Positions 1-6,169 of a DNA stretch of 9,329 nt are shown one piece after another. The notes beneath the pieces are model-generated. The model had not been told where the DNA came from and ran no database searches. It saw only the letters and a list, made by a program, of their open reading frames with translations. The DNA is from Candidatus Kerfeldbacteria bacterium CG08_land_8_20_14_0_20_43_14 (GTDB taxonomy: Bacteria; Patescibacteriota; Patescibacteriia; PEXW01): assembly GCA_002774575.1 (NCBI GenBank), contig PEXW01000046.1, forward strand, positions 1-9,329, read 5' to 3'. The position numbers were made by a program, and so were the translations under genes. The number at the start of each line of letters is the position of its first letter. Positions within the stretch are counted from its first letter, which is position 1.

Positions 1-74
1 CCGTTTGCTTTCCCGAAAAACTGAATTTGAATTTGTCCGACCTTTTGATTTAATTCCAAAATACAGGGCTTTTT

Positions 75-110
75 GCGAAGCGAGACCCGCCGAAGGCGGG
101 GCGAGCGAGC
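75..110. repeat. GC-rich hairpin flanked by GCGA repeats (REP-like)
   Basis: A perfect 6-bp inverted repeat, CCCGCC at 86-91 and GGCGGG at 95-100 with a GAA loop, stands out from AT-rich surroundings. It is flanked by related GCGA-containing arms (GCGAAGCGAG at 75-84 and GCGAGCGAGC at 101-110). Neither strand has a T-run directly after the stem, so it is not a convincing intrinsic terminator. It resembles short dispersed palindromic repeats, but only one copy lies in the window, so the repeat label is inferred. The rest of 1-145 shows no supportable gene. Confidence 0.4.
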
Positions 111-145
111 AACCAATCGCCTCTGATTTTGAAAAAAGTTTAAGT

Positions 146-222
146 TGGTCGGGGTGCCGGGACTTGAACCCGGGACCTCATGCACCCCATGCATGCGCGC
201 TAGCCAACTGCGCCACACCCCG
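146..222 (-). tRNA. tRNA-Pro (anticodon GGG), CCA encoded
   Basis: The reverse complement folds into a full cloverleaf. The 7-bp acceptor stem is CGGGGTG/CACCCCG, the D stem GCGC/GCGC encloses a loop with GG at 18-19, the anticodon stem is CATGC/GCATG, the variable loop is AGGTC, and the T stem CCGGG/CCCGG encloses TTCAAGT. The anticodon loop ATGGGGT gives anticodon GGG, which reads CCC/CCU (proline). C1-G72 with discriminator A73 is typical of bacterial tRNA-Pro. The A32-U38 pair in the anticodon loop is, as I recall, also characteristic of bacterial tRNA-Pro(GGG). ACCA follows the acceptor stem at 149-146, so the 3' CCA is genomically encoded. The gene sits just past the terminator of the transporter operon and probably has its own promoter. 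Confidence 0.96.
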
Positions 223-229
223 ATATTAA

Positions 230-235
230 ACTATA
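230..235 (-). promoter_or_regulatory. Possible -10 box for tRNA-Pro
   Basis: TATAGT on the minus strand matches TATAAT at five of six positions. It ends 7 nt before the first tRNA base, so transcription would start at or next to the mature 5' end. No recognisable -35 lies at the usual distance, where the terminator's T-rich tail sits, so this is a tentative call. Confidence 0.35.
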
Positions 236-256
236 TGTAGTGTAACTAAAGTTAAT

Positions 257-291
257 AAAAATAACAAAAATACCCCCGAAAGGTACTTTTG
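257..291 (-). terminator. Rho-independent terminator of the exporter operon
   Basis: On the minus strand a 10-bp stem pairs 291-282 with 274-265, includes one G.U pair, has a 7-nt loop, and is followed by a T-rich tail (positions 264-257 plus the T-run in the 3' arm). In the plus orientation the wobble becomes an A.C mismatch, so the fold favours minus-strand transcripts. It starts 16 nt after the stop codon of the DUF5666 gene and separates that operon from tRNA-Pro. Confidence 0.75.
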
Positions 292-306
292 TAAAACTAA
301 TTAATT

Positions 307-816
307 TTAATTACTTGCAGAAGTATTGGTACTACTATTTGATGGAATTTGTGGCACTACTGGATTTAATTGGACTTCAGTCGCCGTAACACTACCATCG
401 GTATTGGCAGTTCCCGTAACCCTGACTCTAGTCCCAGTGGTTAATTCGCTGGTTGAACCAGTAACGGTTTTGTAAATGAGTGTTGAAGAAGAATAATAGA
501 CGGTTTTGGTACTCCCGTCTTGTTGTTTAACTGTAATACTTTGAGGATCCACGCTTACAATATCACCACTAACCCCGCCACCTTCACCAAATTGTCGGCC
601 ATTTGCGCCGCCGGGAAAACCACCATTCCCATTAATATTCCGGCCGCCGCCAAAACCATTTCCTGTCAAGCCGAGGCTTTGCATTTTTGTTGTTAATTCC
701 TGGCCTGAAAGCCCCGATAGGGAATCCTGCTTTTTCTGAAAAGTCATGCCGCCGAAAAAAGCTCCGGCGCCAACAATAATAGCGATAACTAGTGTGATAA
801 GGTATTGTTTTTTCAT
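307..816 (-). CDS. Membrane-anchored DUF5666-domain protein
   Basis: A 169-residue protein of unknown function. Residues 7-24 form one hydrophobic segment after a MKK start, which suggests an N-terminal membrane anchor or uncleaved signal with the rest outside the cytoplasm. Residues 53-82 are rich in Gly and Asn. Residues 82-150 match the DUF5666 pattern: a G-x-I-x-S-V start, a TVKQQDGSTKTV strand, a TLIYK strand, then TGTRVRVTG and DGSVTATEVQL, which suggests a small beta-barrel. The tail 151-169 is Ser/Thr/Asn-rich. It is the last gene of the exporter operon, 30 nt after the permease, and shares the string NGFGGG with the C-terminal tail of the fusion protein. An accessory role for the exporter is inferred only. 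No Shine-Dalgarno precedes the ATG. Confidence 0.8.
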   Translation of the reverse strand: MKKQYLITLVIAIIVGAGAFFGGMTFQKKQDSLSGLSGQELTTKMQSLGLTGNGFGGGRNINGNGGFPGGANGRQFGEGGGVSGDIVSVDPQSITVKQQDGSTKTVYYSSSTLIYKTVTGSTSELTTGTRVRVTGTANTDGSVTATEVQLNPVVPQIPSNSSTNTSASN

Positions 817-846
817 ATTTTTTAATTAGTCAATTAATAAATAAAA

Positions 847-2067
847 TTATTCATATTTAAGCGCTTCAATTGGCTTTAATCTAGCAGCACGGCGAGCGGG
901 ATAATAACCAAAGACAATCCCCACCAAAGCGGCTACGCCAAATGCCAAAATTACAGAACCCCAAGTAACCACCGCGGTAATCAAGCCGGTTTTGGTAAAA
1001 ATTGCCGCTAGAGCCCAACCCAAAAGCACGCCTATAATCCCACCAATAAAAGTCATCAGGGTGGCCTCCATTAAAAATTGCCAGCTAATGTCCCGACTTT
1101 TAGCGCCAATTGCTTTGCGTAACCCGATTTCTTTGGTCCGTTCGGTTACGGTGGTTAACATCATATTCATAATGCCAATACCACCGACCAGCAAGGAAAT
1201 CCCAGCAATCGCTCCTAGTAACAAAGTTAAAGTACTAGTTACGCTGGTTAGGCTAGAAACTAAGTCAGCTTGATTTTGAACCCTAAAATCAGCTGAAGAA
1301 GAATCAAAAATATTATGACGTACCAATAAGATATTCGTTGCCTCTTGCTGGGCCTGACTAAGACTATTTTTATCTTTTGCTTGAATATCAATACTGCTTA
1401 TCGAGGCTTTACCAGCTAAAAATCGCTGGGCTGTATTTATAGGCACATAAATTGAATTATCTGAAGTATTAATTCCTGAACCACCTTTGGTAGCAGTGAC
1501 ACCAATGACCTTAAATTGAATTTTATTAATTTTGATAACCAATCCAATTGGATCAGTGTCCACGCCAAAGAGTTCATCCCGAATGTTTGAACCAATCACC
1601 GCGACTTTGGCGTAATTCTGGGATTGCTGGTCCGTAATAAATGCGCCTGATGCCACGCCGACATTCCTGATTGTTGAATAGGCCGCTTCAGTACCGACTA
1701 CTTGCGCGTTGGTATTATTACCTTTATAAGTAATTTGATAACGTCTGGTCAATTCAACCGCAATCGTCGCGGCGAAAGTCATTTGTGATTTTAGAGCTTT
1801 AGCATCATCAACTGTTAAAGTTGTAGCGCTGCCGGCTCCGCCACTGACTGGCCCAGCATTCCGTGAAGACCCAGGTGATATAGTAATTAAATTTGAACCC
1901 AAAGAAGAGATGTTGGAAGTAACTTTTTGTGTTGCGCCTTGACCCACTCCAACCAAAACAATAACCGAGCTTATGCCAATGACAATACCAAGCATAGTTA
2001 AACCTGATCGGACTTTATTACCAAAAAGATTAGATGAAGTTTCAGAGAATAAATCTCCTAAGGTCAT
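847..2067 (-). CDS. MacB-like ABC transporter permease (FtsX family)
   Basis: The 406-residue integral membrane subunit of a type VII (MacB/LolC/FtsX-like) ABC transporter. TM1 lies near residues 23-43 in the family motif RSGLTMLGIVIG. A large extracytoplasmic MacB periplasmic-core-type domain follows (about 45-275). The FtsX domain has three more helices near 281-303, 333-357 and 367-388. Typical motifs are GGIGIMNMMLTTVTERTKEIGLRKAIGA (described here only by position, 296-322) and the terminal ARRAARLKPIEALKYE. Unlike E. coli MacB there is no fused ATPase; that is the separate upstream gene, as in Bacillus YknYZ. Its ATG overlaps the ATPase TGA by 4 nt (ATGA), implying translational coupling. 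The cargo cannot be read from the sequence. Confidence 0.93.
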   Translation of the reverse strand: MTLGDLFSETSSNLFGNKVRSGLTMLGIVIGISSVIVLVGVGQGATQKVTSNISSLGSNLITISPGSSRNAGPVSGGAGSATTLTVDDAKALKSQMTFAATIAVELTRRYQITYKGNNTNAQVVGTEAAYSTIRNVGVASGAFITDQQSQNYAKVAVIGSNIRDELFGVDTDPIGLVIKINKIQFKVIGVTATKGGSGINTSDNSIYVPINTAQRFLAGKASISSIDIQAKDKNSLSQAQQEATNILLVRHNIFDSSSADFRVQNQADLVSSLTSVTSTLTLLLGAIAGISLLVGGIGIMNMMLTTVTERTKEIGLRKAIGAKSRDISWQFLMEATLMTFIGGIIGVLLGWALAAIFTKTGLITAVVTWGSVILAFGVAALVGIVFGYYPARRAARLKPIEALKYE

Positions 2068-2795
2068 AAGCGTGTTGGTTCTTCTTTATCCATAAAACGA
2101 TGACTTTTGTTGACTGAATCTTCGATTATCTGGCCGTCTCGCAGTTTGATAATCCGGCTAGCATGTTCAGCCACATATTGATCGTGAGTTATTAGAATAA
2201 TAGTCCTCCCGCTATCATTTAATTTTCGAAAAGTATCAAGGACAATTTGCCCGGTTTTTTGATCCAAATTACCAGTTGGTTCATCGGCTAATAGAATCGC
2301 TGGATCATTAACCAAGGCCCGAGCAATCGCCACTCTTTGTATTTGCCCACCCGAAAGCTGATTCGAACGTTTTTGGTAATGTAATTCATCATCAATGCCA
2401 GCTCCGCGCAAGGCTTGTATTGCTTTAGCTTTACGCTCTTCTTTTGGCATATCAGCGTACATTAAAGGTAATTCTACATTTCGCTCCACAGAAACCCGCG
2501 GCAGTAAATTAAAAGCTTGGAACACAAACCCAATTCGCCTGCTTCTGATTTCGGCCAGCTGATTATCTGTTAATTTTGAAACATCTCTATCCTCCAATTC
2601 GTACTGGCCGCTGGTTGGCGAATCAAGCACACCCAGGATGTGCATAAGCGTTGACTTGCCAGAACCTGAAGGCCCGGTGATGGCGACGAATTCGCCTGGA
2701 AATATTTTGAACGAAACATCCGTCAAAACTGTGGTTTTCACTTCACCGTTAATAAAAGTTTTGGTAATACCGGCGCAGACAATAATTGGCTTCAT
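2064..2795 (-). CDS. ABC transporter ATP-binding protein (LolD/MacB type)
   Basis: A 243-residue cytoplasmic ATPase that would drive the adjacent permease. Walker A is GPSGSGKST (41-49), the Q-loop glutamine is Q93 in VFQAFNLLP, the signature is LSGGQ (147-151), Walker B is AILLADE (166-172) with catalytic E172, the D-loop is GNLD (175-178) and the H-loop histidine is H204 in LITHD. VFQAFNLLPR and the spacing of motifs fit the MacB/LolD/FtsE family. The C-terminal 20 residues are hydrophilic and not conserved. The ATG at 2795 is the only good start: an in-frame TAA lies at 2805-2807. AAGGAT lies 15 nt upstream, farther than usual for a Shine-Dalgarno. It starts 32 nt after the fusion-protein stop. 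Confidence 0.95.
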   Translation of the reverse strand: MKPIIVCAGITKTFINGEVKTTVLTDVSFKIFPGEFVAITGPSGSGKSTLMHILGVLDSPTSGQYELEDRDVSKLTDNQLAEIRSRRIGFVFQAFNLLPRVSVERNVELPLMYADMPKEERKAKAIQALRGAGIDDELHYQKRSNQLSGGQIQRVAIARALVNDPAILLADEPTGNLDQKTGQIVLDTFRKLNDSGRTIILITHDQYVAEHASRIIKLRDGQIIEDSVNKSHRFMDKEEPTRL

Positions 2796-2827
2796 AAAAT
2801 GATTTTAGTCATCCTTGAAATCAAGCC

Positions 2828-4273
2828 TTAAAATAGCCCACCCGGCCCGCCCAAACCTCCACCAAAACCGTTTGACCGATTGTTGGAAGTGGAAGAATTG
2901 GTATTAGAACTATTTGAACCTGCAGTAAGTGTCTGGGTTATAACTGAATCACCTTCGGATAATCCGGAAGTTATTTCGGTTTGCGTGTCATTGGATACAC
3001 CTATGGCTACGGTTTTTTGTACTGGTGAACCGTTTTGCAAAATCTGAACATAATATGTATCACCTGAAGTTTTAACCGCACTAGCAGGCGCAATTAAAAC
3101 ATTTTGCTTCACATCAGTTGTGATGGTAGCATTGACGCTCATTTCTGGTTTGACTTTACTGTCCAGCGAATCAAAACCGATAGTGGCTGAATAGCTAACC
3201 ACGCCTTGGGTAGATGTCCCAACCGTATCGACCTCTTCAACCTTGCCGGCTAAAGTAAGATTGTTAACTGCGTCAAAAGTCATATTGGCCTTTTGCCCGA
3301 CTTTTACCGAAGCGATATCAACTTCATTAATAGAAACAACAGCTTTTAAGCTAGTTAAAGCTTGGATTACAATTTTTGCGCTGGATGAAGTTGCGCTTGA
3401 ACTAACACTGCTTGATCCGGTGCTACCCAACTCATCCCCATTTGCCACATTAATCGCGCTGATAGTTCCACTAATTGGCGCGGTAACTGTTCGCTCCGCG
3501 GCCGTGTCTTTTTGGTTCTGATAATCCAGTTCAGCCGATTTGACATCATTAGCGGTCACTTGCACGCTTATGACCGCCGAGTCAACCTTGGCTTTGGCTG
3601 AAATGATGCTCGCGATTGTACCAGCTTTAGCTTTGGCTAAATCCGATTTGGTGGTGGTTACATCATACTCTTTGGAAGTAATGGTTGTCTGGTCAACCGT
3701 TATTTTCTGTTCTAAAACATTTATTTCTGAAACAGAATGGGTGCCGGCAGTCGCTGAATTATCACTTTGATATTTTACTAAAGTATTTTGATCTTGTTCA
3801 AGTTGGTATTTCGCCTGCGCCGAGCTCTGCTGCGCTTGATCATAAGCAAGTTGGGCTTGGGTAACCGCACTTTGCTTTACCTTATTATAATCTTGCTGGG
3901 CGGTTGATAAATCGGTCTTGGCCTGGGCTAATTTTTGCTTTGCCTGCAACAATGTCGTGTAAGCCTTGCTTACCGTCACATCCAAATCAGCATTAGTTAT
4001 ACTGAACAATCTTTGGCCTTTTTTAACTTCACCGCCAACGCTAACTTTTAAATTTGCCACAGTCCCAGTAATGCTTGGACTGACATTGGCGCTTGACGAC
4101 ACGGTAATATTACCGCTACCCGAAACCGTTGAAACCAATGTTCCTTTGGTAACTTGCCCGGTTTTATAAGTTACCGCAGCTGCTTTTTTATGGGTCTTGA
4201 AATAATAACCTGCGCCAGCGGCTACTAATAAAACTAAAATGATAAGAATTACCCGCGATTTTTTCAGATGCAT
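2828..4273 (-). CDS. MacA-like periplasmic/extracellular adaptor (RND/HlyD membrane fusion protein)
   Basis: A 481-residue adaptor for the MacB-type exporter. Residues 8-24 are a membrane anchor. The lipoyl half-domains are near 60-97 (SPSITGTVANLKVSVGGEVK region) and 260-280 (TVTAPISGTISAINVANGD), separated by a long Ala/Gln/Lys-rich coiled-coil hairpin at about 100-258. A beta-barrel follows (305-385) and then a membrane-proximal domain (390-450). A Ser-rich insert sits at 283-299. The tail 451-481 is Ser/Asn- then Gly-rich, ending GGLGGPGGLF. In diderms such proteins dock to TolC. No outer-membrane factor is seen here, so a Ykn-like monoderm exporter is more likely, by inference. A perfect TATAAT lies upstream but there is no Shine-Dalgarno. 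The order adaptor-ATPase-permease is the standard one. Confidence 0.92.
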   Translation of the reverse strand: MHLKKSRVILIILVLLVAAGAGYYFKTHKKAAAVTYKTGQVTKGTLVSTVSGSGNITVSSSANVSPSITGTVANLKVSVGGEVKKGQRLFSITNADLDVTVSKAYTTLLQAKQKLAQAKTDLSTAQQDYNKVKQSAVTQAQLAYDQAQQSSAQAKYQLEQDQNTLVKYQSDNSATAGTHSVSEINVLEQKITVDQTTITSKEYDVTTTKSDLAKAKAGTIASIISAKAKVDSAVISVQVTANDVKSAELDYQNQKDTAAERTVTAPISGTISAINVANGDELGSTGSSSVSSSATSSSAKIVIQALTSLKAVVSINEVDIASVKVGQKANMTFDAVNNLTLAGKVEEVDTVGTSTQGVVSYSATIGFDSLDSKVKPEMSVNATITTDVKQNVLIAPASAVKTSGDTYYVQILQNGSPVQKTVAIGVSNDTQTEITSGLSEGDSVITQTLTAGSNSSNTNSSTSNNRSNGFGGGLGGPGGLF

Positions 4274-4304
4274 ATAATAAACTGATTAATTAGGACTTAT
4301 TTAA

Positions 4305-4334
4305 ATTATAATAATTGGCTTAAAATTACCTGAA
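4305..4334 (-). promoter_or_regulatory. Putative promoter and regulator box of the exporter genes
   Basis: TATAAT is present on the minus strand at 4310-4305, which would start transcription about 25 nt before the adaptor ATG. There is no TTGACA-like -35. Instead TTCAG (4334-4330) and TTAAG (4323-4319) are spaced 11 bp start to start, ending 8 nt before the -10. Direct 5-mers with 11-bp phasing overlapping the -35 are the arrangement used by PhoB-like OmpR-family activators. A similar pair lies before the regulator gene. This is an inference from AT-rich sequence. Confidence 0.4.
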
Positions 4335-4343
4335 GAAATCAGG
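4329..4343 (-). other. Short inverted repeat at the kinase stop / adaptor leader
   Basis: On the minus strand CCTGA-TTTCT-TCAGG is a perfect 5-bp inverted repeat that contains the kinase TGA stop (4341-4339). It is followed by TAATTTTAA, too weak a tail and too short a stem for a confident terminator. It could be a weak attenuator, or one arm could be part of the putative regulator box. Confidence 0.35.
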
Positions 4344-5313
4344 CCTTAACTAAAGGAATTTTCAAAATAAATGTCGAGCCCTGACCTAGTGAACTTTCAG
4401 CCGAAATTGAACCTTTATGCAACTCAACAATCCTTTTAGCGATAGAAAGTCCCAGGCCATAGCCGTCAACTTTGTTTTTTGAACGGGAAGCGTCAGCCCG
4501 GTAAAAACGGTTGAAAATATAGGGCAAATCCGAAGCTTTGATGCCAATGCCCTGATCTTTGACCCTGACTACTGACATGCCTTTTTCTTTTTCCATGGTA
4601 ATAAATATTTTGGACTTTTCCGGACTGTATTTAATGGCGTTATCCAGTAAAATTACAAACAGCTCAATCAGGCTTGCTTTATCTCCATTAACGGGTAAAT
4701 CCTGAAGTTTGTTCTCAAATTCGATTGATTTTTTCAAGGCTAAACTTTCAACCTTTTCATAAGCTTCGGCCATAACTTCTTCCAAAGAAACTTTGCTTAT
4801 TTCAAAATTTACCTGGCCATCTTGACTGGCAAGTTTTAAAAGCGCGCTGGAAAGAGTTTCCAGCTTACTAATTTCCTCCAAATTACTCGCCAATAATTTT
4901 TTTGCTTCATTTGAATTCAATTCACCCTTGCGGAGATTTACTTCCACTTCAGTGCGCATGGCTGTCAAAGGCGTTCTTAGTTCATGAGAAGCATCGGCGG
5001 TAAATCGGTTTTGCGCCTCCATAGCCTCTTCAATCGGCCGCATTGTCCGCCTGGCCCAAAAATAGCCTACTCCGGCAGATAAAAATAAAATCAAAAGGTT
5101 AAAATATAGCAAATTGATTTTCAAATGCCAGCTACTTTCCTGAAGCTGCTGGATTCTGATATTCTCAAACTCTTGCATTGGCCGGGGAAAATAACCGTCT
5201 AGCGGCAATTGCTGAAAAATCCTGACCTGACGGTTTAAACCCTGGCCAAGTTCGTTTGAGGAAATTCTGTATATGGCAAAACTAAAAGCCAAACTAATGA
5301 TCATAATGATCAA
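4339..5313 (-). CDS. Sensor histidine kinase (N-terminus displaced by a frameshift)
   Basis: The membrane sensor of the two-component pair. Residues below count from the TTG at 5313. The remainder of TM1 is 1-15, a short extracytoplasmic loop runs about 16-64, TM2 is 67-86, and there is no full HAMP domain. HisKA has the phospho-acceptor H110 in ASHELRTPL. The ATPase domain has the N-box LLDNAIKYS (N225), G1 box DQGIGI (253-258), F-box IFNRFYR, and G2 box GYGLGLS (284-290). The catalytic core is therefore intact. The frame starts in the middle of TM1 and is closed upstream by TGA at 5331-5329. The expected start, ATG at 5359, is in another frame; removing one T from the run at 5319-5323 joins them into a 339-residue protein. 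If the frameshift is real, translation could begin only at weak internal starts such as TTG 5313 or ATG 5304. Confidence 0.88.
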   Translation of the reverse strand: MIIMIISLAFSFAIYRISSNELGQGLNRQVRIFQQLPLDGYFPRPMQEFENIRIQQLQESSWHLKINLLYFNLLILFLSAGVGYFWARRTMRPIEEAMEAQNRFTADASHELRTPLTAMRTEVEVNLRKGELNSNEAKKLLASNLEEISKLETLSSALLKLASQDGQVNFEISKVSLEEVMAEAYEKVESLALKKSIEFENKLQDLPVNGDKASLIELFVILLDNAIKYSPEKSKIFITMEKEKGMSVVRVKDQGIGIKASDLPYIFNRFYRADASRSKNKVDGYGLGLSIAKRIVELHKGSISAESSLGQGSTFILKIPLVKA

Positions 5314-5359
5314 GACATAAAAAGAAAGTCAGCCTAAGATAAGTTTTTTTAAAATTCAT
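5294..5359 (-). pseudogene. N-terminal fragment of the histidine kinase (frameshifted)
   Basis: An ATG at 5359, only 6 nt after the regulator stop codon, opens a 21-codon frame reading MNFKKTYLRLTFF and then a nonsense tail to TAG at 5296-5294. The first 12-13 residues look like the basic cytoplasmic N-terminus and first turn of TM1 of small sensor kinases. Skipping one T in the T5 run (5323-5319) continues the protein as FYVLIIMIISLAFSF in the main kinase frame. The operon-like spacing and the restored TM1 make this the true start of the kinase gene. Either the organism has a mutation or the run was miscounted in sequencing. Confidence 0.75.
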
Positions 5360-5365
5360 TTAAAC

Positions 5366-6046
5366 TCAATTAGGGCTTTCGATCTTATAGCCAAAGCCTC
5401 GGCTGGTTTTAATTAATTGCGGCTCGTGCGGAAAGGACTTGTCGACTTTGTTGCGCAAATAACCGATATAAACCTCTACCGTATTGGGCAGAATATCGGC
5501 GTCATAATCCCAGACATGCGCCATGATGTTATCCTTGGTTAAAATCCTGCCAGGATTTCTCATAAGATATTCCAGTAAAGCAAATTCCTTGCCGGATAAT
5601 TCGATTTTTTGTCCACTTCTTTTTACTTCAAAGGTTGCCCGATTAAGCTCCAGGTCGCCGACTTTTAAAACATCATCAAGGGCTTTTTCCGGCCGGCGTA
5701 GCAAAGCCCGAACTCTGGCCAATAGCTCCTCAAAAGCAAAAGGTTTGACTAAATAATCATCAGCTCCGGCATTCAGGCCTTCAATTTTATCCCGCAATTT
5801 ATCCTTGGCTGTTAAAATTAGAATTGGAATGTTATTTTTTTCTCGCCTTAACATCTGACAAATTTTTATGCCATCCATGCTAGGCAACATCCGGTCAAGG
5901 ATTAACAAATCATACTTTTTCAGTAGAACAGAGCCGAGCCGCTCTTTCCCGTCATAGGAAACATCAACGGCGTAGGATTCCTGTTCCAAGCCCTTTTTTA
6001 TGGCATTGGCTATTTTATGATCGTCTTCGATAACTAAAATTCTCAT
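5366..6046 (-). CDS. OmpR/PhoB-family response regulator
   Basis: A 226-residue cytoplasmic transcription factor. The receiver (1-115) has the acidic pocket E7-D8-D9, phospho-acceptor D51 in LLILDRMLP, T79 in LILTA and K101-P102 in YLVKPF. The C-terminal winged helix (about 127-222) has the expected GKEFALLEYLMRNPG, an ILTKDNIMAHVWD segment, TVEVYIGYLRNKVD recognition helix and the TSRGFGYKI wing. The partner is the histidine kinase, whose native ATG lies 6 nt after this stop. The exporter genes downstream are the likely targets. A TATAAT lies 10 nt before the ATG, so the transcript would be nearly leaderless, and there is no Shine-Dalgarno. Direct repeats upstream suggest autoregulation. Confidence 0.96.
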   Translation of the reverse strand: MRILVIEDDHKIANAIKKGLEQESYAVDVSYDGKERLGSVLLKKYDLLILDRMLPSMDGIKICQMLRREKNNIPILILTAKDKLRDKIEGLNAGADDYLVKPFAFEELLARVRALLRRPEKALDDVLKVGDLELNRATFEVKRSGQKIELSGKEFALLEYLMRNPGRILTKDNIMAHVWDYDADILPNTVEVYIGYLRNKVDKSFPHEPQLIKTSRGFGYKIESPN

Positions 6047-6056
6047 ATATTTATTG

Positions 6057-6108
6057 ATTATATGAATATATACTGAATTTTCGCTGATAATATTTCAGCC
6101 TAGCTGAA
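6057..6108 (-). promoter_or_regulatory. Putative autoregulated promoter of the regulator-kinase operon
   Basis: On the minus strand TATAAT lies at 6062-6057. ATCAG (6088-6084) and TTCAG (6077-6073) are spaced 11 bp start to start and end 10 nt before the -10, where a -35 would be. Farther up, TTCAGC-TAG-GCTGAA at 6108-6094 is a perfect 6-bp inverted repeat with the same TTCAG element. The layout resembles an OmpR-family activator site overlapping the -35. That this regulator binds here is inferred. Confidence 0.45.
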
Positions 6109-6122
6109 TTAGCTTAAATTTC

Positions 6123-6155
6123 AAAAAACGCCCCGTCAAGCGGAGCGTCTTTTTT
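6123..6155 (-). terminator. Rho-independent terminator after ndk (possibly bidirectional)
   Basis: An 8-bp stem pairs 6128-6135 with 6141-6148 around the 5-nt loop at 6136-6140. On the minus strand the one imperfect pair is a G.T wobble, whereas in the plus orientation it is a C.A mismatch. The minus-strand transcript has a T6 tail (6128-6123). A T6 run also lies on the other side (6150-6155). It begins 14 nt after the ndk stop and separates ndk from the regulator promoter. Confidence 0.88.
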
Positions 6156-6169
6156 GTGTTTGAAAAAAT

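Noticed and set aside
86..100. Hairpin as a terminator for tRNA-Pro
   Set aside because: No T-run follows the stem on the minus strand.
5..229. Plus-strand open frame of 74 codons covering the palindrome and the tRNA
   Set aside because: Its C-terminal half (SGCRDLNPGPHAPHACALANCATPRY region) is the antisense translation of tRNA-Pro, a well-known false protein; the first half has no recognisable domain.
992..1273. Plus-strand open frame inside the permease gene
   Set aside because: It lies wholly antisense to a clear FtsX domain and resembles no family.
3243..4169. Four open frames (three plus, one minus) inside the adaptor gene
   Set aside because: They are shadows of the repetitive Ala/Ser/Thr-rich adaptor coding sequence, with no start signals or domains.
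5318..5331. TGA at 5331-5329 read through as glycine (code 25) to extend the kinase
   Set aside because: Other genes in the window end in TGA, and the sequence upstream of this TGA in that frame is not kinase-like; a one-base frameshift explains the region better.
5523..5756. Plus-strand frame inside the response regulator gene
   Set aside because: Antisense shadow of the winged-helix and receiver coding sequence.
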